A DNA stretch of 14,301 nt, from NCBI GenBank assembly GCA_046484325.1, contig JAWOJB010000004.1:1-14301 (forward strand), written 5' to 3'. This DNA comes from JAWOJB01 sp046484325. Its GTDB lineage: Bacteria; Actinomycetota; Acidimicrobiia; Spongiisociales; ZC4RG35. The first letter of the stretch is position 1. Each line of letters opens with the position of its first letter. The notes below the pieces were generated by a model. It saw nothing but the letters and a program-made list of their open reading frames with translations. It was not told the origin of the DNA and did not search any database. The translations under genes and the position numbers were made by a program. Below are positions 6,538-12,476 of the stretch, piece after piece.

Positions 6538-7800
6538 GCTCGAGGAGAGGAGCGAGAGGTGCAATTGACACCGCAGAAGAAGGTCGTGCTGGGTTTGCAG
6601 CACACGATCGCCATGTTCGGGGCAACCGTTCTGGTGCCGCTACTCACGGGCCTGAACCCGTCGGTGGCGTTGATCGCAGCCGGGATAGGGACACTGCTCT
6701 TCCATCTGGTCACCAAGCAGATGGTCCCGGTGTTCCTCGGCTCGTCGTTCGCATTCATCCCGCCGATCGTGATGGGCGTCGAACGAGGGTTCTCGTTCGC
6801 CGCCATCGGGGCGGGGATCATCGGGGCGGCCGCCATCTACATCGTGATGTCGATCCTCGTCACCTTCCTCGGACCCGACTTCGTGAAGCGGCTGTTCCCG
6901 CCGATCGTCACGGGCCCGGTGATCGCCGTCATCGGGATCACGCTGGCGCCGGTGGCGATCAGCATGTCGGAGGGAGCCTGGTGGCTCGCCCTGGTCACGC
7001 TGGTGACGACCATCGTCGCCGCCGTGTTCTTCCGCGGCCTATTCAGGATGCTCCCGATCCTCACCGGCGCCGTGGTCGGATACCTGGTGGCGATGGTGTT
7101 CTACCCCGACTTCAGCTTCGCCCCGGTGGGGGAGGCGGCATGGATCGGCTGGCCCCAGTTCACCTGGGGCCTCGGCGACATCCAGTGGGCGGCCGTCGCC
7201 TTCATCGCTCCGATCGCGTTCGTCACGATGATCGAGCACGTCGGAGACATCCTCGCCAACGGTCGGGTGGTCGGGAAGGACTTCCTCGAGGAGCCCGGTC
7301 TCAACCGGACGTTGCTCGGCGACGGCATCGCTACCGCGTTCGCCGGGCTCATCGGTGGCCCGGCCAACACCACCTATTCGGAGAACACCGGGGTCCTGGC
7401 CGTCACCAAGGTCTACGATCCGTTCATCATCCGGATCGGGGCAGTGTTCGCCATCTTCCTGGGGCTCATCCCGAAACTGGCGGCCGTGCTCCGGACCGTG
7501 CCGGTGCCGGTACTGGGTGGTTTGTCGATCGTCCTGTTCGGCATGATCGCCGCGATCGGCATGCGCACGCTGGTCGAGGCCCAGGTCGACTTCAAGAAGA
7601 GCCGGAACATGCTGGTCGTGGGCCTGATCCTGGTGTTCGGCCTCGGGGTGAGCGGCCTGAGCTCGCCGATCACCATCGGCGACGTGTCGGTTTCCGGCCT
7701 CGCCGTGGCGGCCGTGGTCGGGGTGATCGCCAACCTGGTCCTCCCGCTGAAGATGGAAGACGAGGACGTGGTGATGGCCCCGGAGCGCGAGAGCGCCTGA
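6508..7800 (+). CDS. NCS2-family nucleobase permease, uracil (UraA/PyrP) type
   Basis: This 430-residue inner-membrane protein belongs to the nucleobase:cation symporter-2 family (about 14 transmembrane segments, 7+7 inverted repeat), which imports a nucleobase with protons. Family landmarks are GLQHTIAMFGATVLVPLLTG (29-48), PVFLGSSFAF (74-83), MIEHVGD (241-247), and GGPANTTYSENTGVLAVTKV (283-302). By comparison with E. coli UraA, substrate ligands Glu241 and Glu290 fit E243 and E292. UraA His245 is D247 here, as I recall for Bacillus-type PyrP (from memory). Xanthine and urate carriers have Gln rather than Glu at the second site, so uracil-like pyrimidines are the better guess. ATG 6508 has AGGAGG eight bases upstream but lies in a hairpin; GTG 6559 is a strong alternative. 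It probably supplies substrate to the genes upstream, though cotranscription across the 150-base gap is unproven. Confidence 0.92.
   Translation: MSHRPSGDPFARGEEREVQLTPQKKVVLGLQHTIAMFGATVLVPLLTGLNPSVALIAAGIGTLLFHLVTKQMVPVFLGSSFAFIPPIVMGVERGFSFAAIGAGIIGAAAIYIVMSILVTFLGPDFVKRLFPPIVTGPVIAVIGITLAPVAISMSEGAWWLALVTLVTTIVAAVFFRGLFRMLPILTGAVVGYLVAMVFYPDFSFAPVGEAAWIGWPQFTWGLGDIQWAAVAFIAPIAFVTMIEHVGDILANGRVVGKDFLEEPGLNRTLLGDGIATAFAGLIGGPANTTYSENTGVLAVTKVYDPFIIRIGAVFAIFLGLIPKLAAVLRTVPVPVLGGLSIVLFGMIAAIGMRTLVEAQVDFKKSRNMLVVGLILVFGLGVSGLSSPITIGDVSVSGLAVAAVVGVIANLVLPLKMEDEDVVMAPERESA
6546..6561 (+). promoter_or_regulatory. Second ribosome binding site and GTG start for the permease
   Basis: AGAGGAG (6546-6552) lies six bases before GTG 6559-6561, in frame with the permease. 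Starting here gives MQLTPQKKVVLGLQHTIA, close to the usual short N-terminus of UraA/PyrP carriers, and removes 17 mostly polar residues. The site sits just downstream of the hairpin that covers the first start, so it may be the true start or one of two. Confidence 0.45.
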
Positions 7801-7824
7801 AGGGCCGCGCCGTCACCTACGAGC

Positions 7825-7861
7825 GGGCATCCGGCCGGCGTGATCAGCCGGCCGGATGCCC
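7825..7861. terminator. Perfect 15-bp hairpin, bidirectional terminator between convergent genes
   Basis: GGGCATCCGGCCGGC (7825-7839) and its exact complement GCCGGCCGGATGCCC (7847-7861) flank a seven-base loop, GTGATCA. It lies 25 bases after the permease stop. Its right arm is the last codons of the minus-strand lipoprotein gene, whose stop codon is in the loop. It can fold in transcripts from either strand. No T tract follows in either direction, so it is either a U-less terminator or a 3'-end protecting structure. Confidence 0.7.
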
Positions 7862-8524
7862 CACCGGGATGAGGTAGATCGGGTGCTCACCCTCGGCGAG
7901 ACCGAGCACCCGGGACACCTCGTCGTCACGGAAGGCGCCGATCGGCACGGCACCGAGGTCGAGGGCGGTCGCCTGGAGGAGCAGGTTCTGGGCGGCATGA
8001 CCGGCCTCGAGGAAGACGTACCGCTCGGCTCGCTCGCCGTAGCGGGATTCGGTTCGGGTGGGAATCCCGCCGATCACGAACACCGCCGGTGCTTCGAGCA
8101 CCGATCGTTGATCGAGCGCGGCTCGGTGAAGCCCGGGTCGGAGGTCCGATCGGGTGAGCCACTCGGCTCGATGCCCGTCGGGGAGGTAACGCAGAAGACC
8201 GTCGGACGTGGCGACGTAGATCTCGAGGGGATAGGTGCCTCCCGCCGAGGGTGCGGCTCGCCCGGCTCCACCCGCCTGGGTGCGGCCCTGAGCCGCCCAG
8301 AACAGCCGTCCGATCGTGTCCAGGTCGAGCGGCGTCTCCCGATACTCTCGCACCGAACGCCTTGAAGCCAGGGCCTCTTCGAGCGTGATCGAACCGCTGG
8401 TCGGAGCCGGCGGGAGGTCGAAGGCCCGGCCCGCGGCGGGTCGAGCGGGTGCGTCGCCGTTACAGCCCGGGAGCCCGACGACGAGCAGCAGACCGACGAC
8501 ACCGGCCACGAACCTGGTCAGCAT
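7844..8524 (-). CDS. SagB/nitroreductase-family lipoprotein
   Basis: This 226-residue protein has a lipoprotein signal: a short basic start (R4), a hydrophobic stretch 5-18, and lipobox LPGC with C21 as the lipidation site. After a Pro/Ala-rich linker comes a SagB-type, nitroreductase-like FMN domain. It shows LEEALASRRSVREY (48-61, phosphate-contacting Arg pair), APSAGGTYPLEIYV (91-104), the long helix FLEAGHAAQNLLLQATAL (171-188), then LGAVPIGAF and IYLIPVGHP at the C-terminus. SagB relatives oxidise azoline rings to azoles in RiPP synthesis, but many are stand-alone and uncharacterised. No cyclodehydratase or precursor peptide is nearby. A lipid-anchored extracytoplasmic form would need FMN outside or folding before Tat export; no twin-Arg motif is seen. 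ATG 8524 has only a weak, close GAGG upstream. It diverges from the glycosylase gene by 77 bp. Confidence 0.85.
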   Translation of the reverse strand: MLTRFVAGVVGLLLVVGLPGCNGDAPARPAAGRAFDLPPAPTSGSITLEEALASRRSVREYRETPLDLDTIGRLFWAAQGRTQAGGAGRAAPSAGGTYPLEIYVATSDGLLRYLPDGHRAEWLTRSDLRPGLHRAALDQRSVLEAPAVFVIGGIPTRTESRYGERAERYVFLEAGHAAQNLLLQATALDLGAVPIGAFRDDEVSRVLGLAEGEHPIYLIPVGHPAG

Positions 8525-8589
8525 GCCTCATGATCCCGGGGTTGGCCGTCGTACCGCCAGGTCCGGAGGTCCCGACCGGATCCTCCCGA

Positions 8590-8601
8590 TAGGCTCGCGG
8601 G
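8590..8601 (+). promoter_or_regulatory. Candidate leaderless -10 element of the Fpg-like gene
   Basis: TAGGCT (8590-8595) matches the actinobacterial TANNNT -10 pattern and lies six bases before GTG 8602. No Shine-Dalgarno sequence is evident before that GTG, so a leaderless transcript starting at or next to the start codon is likely. A convincing -35 was not found. Confidence 0.45.
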
Positions 8602-9501
8602 GTGCCCGAGCTCCCCGATGTCGTCGTGTACATAGAGGCGCTGGAGCGGCGGATCCTCGGGAGGCGGGTGACGGGGTTCCGGGTGGCCTCGCCCAACGTC
8701 CTTCGCACGTTCGAACCGCCCTACGACACCGTCGTCGGGCTGACGGTGCAGGGCCTGGAGCGCATCGGCAAGCGGATCGTGTGGGCCCTCGACGAGGACC
8801 TCTACGTCGTGATCCACCTGATGATCGCCGGGCGGCTCCGCTGGGCAGACGCCCCCGGGGCGGGGATCCCCAGGAAGGTCGGCCTGGCGGCCTGGGACTT
8901 CGAGGACGGCACGCTGATACTGACCGAGCAGGGCACGAAGAAGCGAGCCGGTGTGTGGGTGATCCGAGGTAGGGAGGCGGTGGCCGCCGAGGACCGGGGT
9001 GGTCTCGAGCCGCTGGAGGCGACCTTCGAGGAGTTCCGGGATGCGTTGTTGCGGGAGAACCGCACGCTCAAGCGGGCCCTCACCGATCCTCGCATCCTCT
9101 CCGGCATCGGCAACGCCTATTCCGATGAGATCCTGTGGTCGGCCCGGCTCTCCCCGGTGCTGCGGACCGGCCGGCTCGACGAGGAGCAGCTCGAGCGTCT
9201 GCACGAGGCGGTGGTCGGCGAGCTGACGAGGTGGACCGAGTTGCTGCGGGGCACGGTGGGGGAGGGGTGGCCCGAGAAGGTCACCGCACTCCGCCCCGAG
9301 ATGGCCGTTCACGGCCGGTACGGGGAGCCGTGCCCCCGGTGCGGTGCACCGGTACAGCGGATCGTGTACGCCGACAACGAGACGAACTACTGCGCCGGCT
9401 GTCAAACGGGGGGAAGGCTGCTGGCCGACCGCTCCCTCTCACGTCTCCTGAAGGACGACTGGCCCCGCACCCTGGAGGAGCTGGAAGAGGCCCACCGCTG
9501 A
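8602..9501 (+). CDS. Fpg/Nei-family DNA glycosylase-lyase
   Basis: This 299-residue base-excision repair enzyme starts MPELPDV. P2 is the catalytic N-terminal proline that forms the Schiff base, and E3 is the catalytic acid. K57 (GKRIVW) matches the conserved Lys57 of E. coli Fpg. The helix-two-turn-helix is LKRALTDPRILSGIGNAYSD (156-175). A C-terminal zinc finger has C244 and C247 (CPRC) and C264 and C267 (CAGC). Two differences from classical Fpg stand out. The zinc-finger Arg that contacts DNA phosphate (Arg258 of E. coli Fpg) is N259 in YADNETNYC. The chain also runs 32 residues past the last Cys (QTGGRLLADRSLSRLLKDDW and on), where Fpg normally ends. I recall similar tails in an actinobacterial Fpg/Nei subfamily. 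Lesion preference (8-oxoguanine, formamidopyrimidine or oxidised pyrimidine) cannot be told. GTG 8602 lacks an SD and fits leaderless translation. Confidence 0.9.
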   Translation: MPELPDVVVYIEALERRILGRRVTGFRVASPNVLRTFEPPYDTVVGLTVQGLERIGKRIVWALDEDLYVVIHLMIAGRLRWADAPGAGIPRKVGLAAWDFEDGTLILTEQGTKKRAGVWVIRGREAVAAEDRGGLEPLEATFEEFRDALLRENRTLKRALTDPRILSGIGNAYSDEILWSARLSPVLRTGRLDEEQLERLHEAVVGELTRWTELLRGTVGEGWPEKVTALRPEMAVHGRYGEPCPRCGAPVQRIVYADNETNYCAGCQTGGRLLADRSLSRLLKDDWPRTLEELEEAHR

Positions 9502-9514
9502 GAACCAGCAACCC

Positions 9515-9551
9515 TGGGTTGGGGAACACGAGAATCGTGTTCCCCAACCCA
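9515..9551. terminator. Perfect 17-bp hairpin after the Fpg-like gene
   Basis: TGGGTTGGGGAACACGA (9515-9531) and its exact complement TCGTGTTCCCCAACCCA (9535-9551) enclose a GAA loop, 14 bases after the glycosylase stop. There is no T tract. A shorter alternative hairpin, CAACCC (9509-9514) with GGGTTG (9516-9521), would compete for the left arm. Termination before the SOS promoter is the likely role. Confidence 0.75.
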
Positions 9552-9570
9552 CGGTTCCCGGGCCGCCGTC

Positions 9571-9600
9571 TTCGACATCGAACATATGTTCGATTATCCT
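9571..9600 (+). promoter_or_regulatory. Putative SOS promoter of imuA-imuB
   Basis: TTCGAC (9571-9576) and TATCCT (9595-9600) are separated by exactly 18 bp and resemble -35 and -10 elements (4 of 6 matches to TATAAT for the latter). The spacer is entirely the LexA palindrome. A transcript start near 9607 would leave a leader of about 40 nt before GTG 9647, which has GAAGGG at 9635-9640 as Shine-Dalgarno. Confidence 0.55.
9577..9594. promoter_or_regulatory. LexA operator (SOS box)
   Basis: ATCGAACATATGTTCGAT is a perfect 18-bp palindrome matching the Gram-positive/actinobacterial SOS box core GAAC-N4-GTTC with flanking TC/GA. It stands directly ahead of imuA-imuB, genes known to be LexA-controlled in mycobacteria. 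LexA bound here would cover the whole promoter spacer and block polymerase until RecA-stimulated LexA cleavage after DNA damage. Confidence 0.9.
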
Positions 9601-9646
9601 TTCCGTCCCGAGCGCTGCCCGGGGTCCGGCGAACGAAGGGCCGAGG

Positions 9647-10303
9647 GTGGAGACACGCAGTTCGAGACCATCCGGATGGGGTCCGACCGTGCCGGAGGTC
9701 CTGCCCTCAGAGGGCTTCCTCGCCCTGCAGCCGGGCAGGCCGGTGGAGCTCTCGGGACCTCCCGGCCTGGGGCTCACCCGTCTCGGGCTCCACCTCCTCG
9801 CCCTGCCCTCGACGGTGACCACGGTGGTGGCGCTCGACGCACGCGGCTGGCTGGCACCCCGGGCCGCCTGGGAGGTGGGGGTCGAGCGGGAACGGCTGGT
9901 GCTGGTGCACTGTCCCGACCCGCGCCACTGGGCCCGGGTGATGGCGGCACTCTGCGAGGGGGTGCGGGCGGTCTATGCCGAGGTGCCCGCCGGGGTGGGC
10001 GATCGGGATCTGCGCCGCCTGGCGGCACTGGGCCGCGCCAGAGGTGTGGCCTTGGCCCTGCGCCCACTGGGGGGAACGCTTCCGGGCGGTGTGGCCCATC
10101 TCCGACTGCGGGCGATGGAGGTGCGCTGGGAGGGTCCCGATCGGGGACATGGGAGGTTGGGACGCCGGCTCCTGGTGCTGGAGGCGTCGGGTCGAGGTGT
10201 CGCCGGGATCGACCGGCGTGTCGAGGTGGAGGACGACGGTGCGCGTGGCATGCGTGTGGTATCCGGATTGGCCGTTGCGGCGAGAGGACGTGCCACCGGA
10301 TAG
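9647..10303 (+). CDS. imuA: ImuA-like SOS mutagenesis accessory protein
   Basis: This 218-residue protein has the position, size and rough shape of the actinobacterial ImuA' partner of ImuB, a RecA-like fold protein needed for damage-induced mutagenesis. GRPVELSGPPGLGLTRLGLH (30-49) lies where RecA has its Walker A loop, but the P-loop Lys is replaced (GPPGLGLT), so ATP hydrolysis is unlikely. TTVVALDARGWLAP (58-71) resembles the following strand-loop of ImuA/RecA, and RLVLVHCPDP (83-92) a further strand. Sequence conservation is low and the call leans on context: an SOS box upstream and imuB overlapping the 3' end by 65 bp. Start GTG 9647 has GAAGGG six bases before it; GTG 9689 (giving MPEVLPSEGF) is possible but has no better RBS. 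It is expected to bind ImuB and RecA at stalled forks. Confidence 0.72.
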   Translation: METRSSRPSGWGPTVPEVLPSEGFLALQPGRPVELSGPPGLGLTRLGLHLLALPSTVTTVVALDARGWLAPRAAWEVGVERERLVLVHCPDPRHWARVMAALCEGVRAVYAEVPAGVGDRDLRRLAALGRARGVALALRPLGGTLPGGVAHLRLRAMEVRWEGPDRGHGRLGRRLLVLEASGRGVAGIDRRVEVEDDGARGMRVVSGLAVAARGRATG

Positions 10304-11699
10304 GTCGGTGCTCGTGGTCGACCTCAGGTCCGGGGTGGCGGCGTGCTCCCCGGAGTTGGCGGGGCAGGGGATCCGCTCGGGTATGCCGCGCCGTGAGGCG
10401 GAAGCACTGGCCCCGGGTGCGGCGGTGGTCGTCCGGGACCGGGGGGAGGAGGCGCGTCGCTTCGAGCCGTTGGTGTCCGCCGTCGAGGCGCTCGTCCCGC
10501 GGGTGGAGGTGGCCGAGCCCGGCATGATGTTCGTCCCCGTCCAGGGTGCGGTCCGCTACTACGGAGGGGAGGACGCCCTCGTCGAGCGGATGTCGAAGGA
10601 GCTCGACGCCCTCGCTTCCGGAGGACTGATCGGACTGGCCGATGGGCCGTTCGCCGCCCGGTGGGCTGCGGCTGCGGCCGGTCCACGAACGCCCAGGGTC
10701 GTCACCGACACCGCCGGCTTCCTGGCGGGCCTCGACGTCTCCCTGCTCGGCGACGCCGACCTGGCCTCGGTCTTCCGCTGGCTGGGCGTCACGACCCTCG
10801 GGGAGCTCGCCCGCCTGCCGCGGGAGGCGCTCGCCTCCCGATTCGGACGGGCCGGCCTCCTCGCCCATCGTCTTGCCTCCGGGGAGGACCGGATGGTCGA
10901 CCCGCGCACCATCCCAGCCACCCTGGCCGTGGAGGCTCGATACGAGGAGCCGCTCGATACTCTCGACCGGGCGGGATTCGCCGCCCGGTCGCTCGCCGCC
11001 CGGCTGGTCGAAGGGCTGGGTCGGGAGGGGATCGCGCCCCACCGGGTGCTGGTGGAGGTGGAGACCGAGGTGGGGCGGGTCTACTCCCGGGTGTGGCGGT
11101 CCGTCGATCCCTTCACCGAGGAGGCGCTGGCCGAGCGGGTCCGCTGGCAGCTACGCGCCTGGCTCGACACATCGGGGGTGGGGTCGGGCGTCGTCCGGCT
11201 CCGGCTCGATCCCTCGGATCTGTCGGGGGCCGGGCGCCAGCAGGTCTTCTTCGATGAGGTGGACGGGCGGATCGAGGCCGAGCGGGCGCTGGGCAGGGTG
11301 CAGGCGCTCGTCGGCCCGGATGCCGTCCTCCATGCCGCACCGCAGGGCGGGAGGCTGCCCGCCGAGCAGGTGGTGTGGGGACGGTGGGGCGAGGATGTCC
11401 CCACCCCGGACCGGGACCCGGAGGCACCGTGGCCGGGGGCGACCCCCACACCGACCCCCGCCCTCGTCCCCCCCGAGCCCATACCGCTGCACGTCGAGTG
11501 GGAGGCCGGCTTCCCGGTGGCGGTGCGTCTGAGGGCACGTCGTGAGCCGGTCCTGTCGTGGAGTGGGCCGTGGCGACTGATGGGCCGCTGGTGGAAGGGG
11601 GAGGAACCGGTCGACCGGTATCAGCTCGTCACCTCGGCCGGGGCCATGCTGTGCGTCGTGTGCGACGGGAAGGCCTACCTGGCGGGCGTCTACGACTGA
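10239..11699 (+). CDS. imuB: ImuB, inactive Y-family polymerase homologue
   Basis: This 486-residue protein matches actinobacterial ImuB. It begins MRVACVWYPDWPLRR, then SVLVVDLRSGVAACSPE (23-39) and GIRSGMPRREAEALAP (44-59), FEPLVSAVEALVPRVEVAEP (75-94) and VRYYGGEDA (105-113). The acidic residues of the Y-family palm (first-strand D.D..Y/FA.VE and the SxDE motif) are missing, as in known ImuB proteins, which are scaffolds rather than polymerases. A helix-hairpin-helix region lies near 170-215. The little-finger-like and C-terminal ImuB regions are present, ending WSGPWRLMGRWWKG and AYLAGVYD. I see no clear QLPLW-type clamp-binding motif. GTG 10239 has GGAGG (10228-10232) six bases upstream; the frame is open earlier only inside imuA. 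It is controlled with imuA by the LexA box. No dnaE2 follows. Confidence 0.9.
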   Translation: MRVACVWYPDWPLRREDVPPDRSVLVVDLRSGVAACSPELAGQGIRSGMPRREAEALAPGAAVVVRDRGEEARRFEPLVSAVEALVPRVEVAEPGMMFVPVQGAVRYYGGEDALVERMSKELDALASGGLIGLADGPFAARWAAAAAGPRTPRVVTDTAGFLAGLDVSLLGDADLASVFRWLGVTTLGELARLPREALASRFGRAGLLAHRLASGEDRMVDPRTIPATLAVEARYEEPLDTLDRAGFAARSLAARLVEGLGREGIAPHRVLVEVETEVGRVYSRVWRSVDPFTEEALAERVRWQLRAWLDTSGVGSGVVRLRLDPSDLSGAGRQQVFFDEVDGRIEAERALGRVQALVGPDAVLHAAPQGGRLPAEQVVWGRWGEDVPTPDRDPEAPWPGATPTPTPALVPPEPIPLHVEWEAGFPVAVRLRARREPVLSWSGPWRLMGRWWKGEEPVDRYQLVTSAGAMLCVVCDGKAYLAGVYD

Positions 11700-12439
11700 G
11701 GAACCGGAGTCTCGGCTCCCAGCAACTCGAGCCGCTCTTCGATCAGTGCCTGCACCCGAGAGCGCAGCGGCTCGATGTCGGCATGGCCCATGTCCTCGGT
11801 CTCGATCGGCGAGTCGATCAAGACCGTGATCGTCCCGCCCTTGACGAGCCTCACCGGAGGCCAGGTCTCCCGGCTGCCGTGGATCGTCACCGGCAGCACC
11901 GGCAGGCCGGAGGCGATCGCCATCGTGAACGCCCCCTTCTTGAAGGGCCGCATGCTGCCGTCACGCGACCGGGTGCCTTCGGGGTAGATGATCAGCGAGC
12001 GTCCCGCCGCCACCAGCGCCCGAGCCTGGCGGTTGATCTGATCGTGGATCGTCCCATGGGCCTCCCGATCGATCTCGATGATCCCGATCGAACGCATGGC
12101 GGAGGCCAGCACCGGCACCCGGAACAGCTCCTTCTTGGCCAGATAGCGGATCGGCAGGGGAATGGCGAGGAAGCACGCCATGATGTCGAAATCCGAGCGG
12201 TGGTTCGCCACGACGACGTACGAACGGTCCGTGTCCACCAGTTCCCGGCCACGCACGTTGAGCGAGACACCGCCTGCTACCAGCCACCAGCGACTCCACC
12301 ACCGGGCGAGCGTCTCGACGAACGGGGACGAGGGGCGGACGTGGGCGACCACGATCACGGCCGATCCGATGAGCAGCGTGGCCATCATCCCCGCGAACAG
12401 CGTGATCCCGGTGCGGGCGGCATCCACCACGATCCTCAT
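11690..12439 (-). CDS. plsC: 1-acyl-sn-glycerol-3-phosphate acyltransferase (PlsC family)
   Basis: This 249-residue membrane-bound acyltransferase transfers an acyl chain to lysophosphatidic acid, giving phosphatidic acid for membrane lipids. A hydrophobic N-terminal segment (about 10-33) is followed by NHRSDFD (79-85), the H-x4-D catalytic motif, then PIRYLAKKELF near 96-106. IIYPEGTRSRDG (150-161) is the glycerol-phosphate-binding motif, and LPVLPVTIHGS (179-189) the last family motif. ATG 12439 is preferred: TACCCT on the minus strand (12453-12448) ends eight bases before it, which fits a leaderless transcript. The open frame allows TTG 12445, only two bases after that -10, adding Leu-Arg. 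No Shine-Dalgarno is evident. The TAG stop overlaps the imuB 3' end by ten bases, tail to tail. It diverges from the cyclo-ligase gene. Confidence 0.92.
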   Translation of the reverse strand: MRIVVDAARTGITLFAGMMATLLIGSAVIVVAHVRPSSPFVETLARWWSRWWLVAGGVSLNVRGRELVDTDRSYVVVANHRSDFDIMACFLAIPLPIRYLAKKELFRVPVLASAMRSIGIIEIDREAHGTIHDQINRQARALVAAGRSLIIYPEGTRSRDGSMRPFKKGAFTMAIASGLPVLPVTIHGSRETWPPVRLVKGGTITVLIDSPIETEDMGHADIEPLRSRVQALIEERLELLGAETPVPQS

Positions 12440-12467
12440 CCGCAACGAGGGTACACGGACCTACCCT
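12439..12467 (+). promoter_or_regulatory. Leaderless promoter of the cyclo-ligase gene
   Basis: TACCCT (12462-12467) is a TANNNT -10 element seven bases before ATG 12475. A 17-bp spacer would put the -35 at TCCGCA (12439-12444), a poor match that overlaps the plsC start. The identical TACCCT hexamer serves the opposite gene, giving a mirror-image arrangement in a 35-bp gap. Confidence 0.5.
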
Positions 12468-12476
12468 GGCGGTCAT
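12448..12476 (-). promoter_or_regulatory. Leaderless promoter of plsC
   Basis: Read on the minus strand, ATGACC (12476-12471) matches TTGACA in four of six places. A 17-bp spacer is followed by the -10 TACCCT (12453-12448), eight bases before ATG 12439. The -35 overlaps the start codon of the divergent cyclo-ligase gene, so the two promoters interleave. Confidence 0.55.

Noticed and set aside
6508..7800. Label as xanthine or urate permease because of the hydroxylase neighbours
   Set aside because: The carrier has Glu (E292) in TTYSENTG, where xanthine/urate carriers have Gln, and the EHVGD motif resembles uracil carriers.
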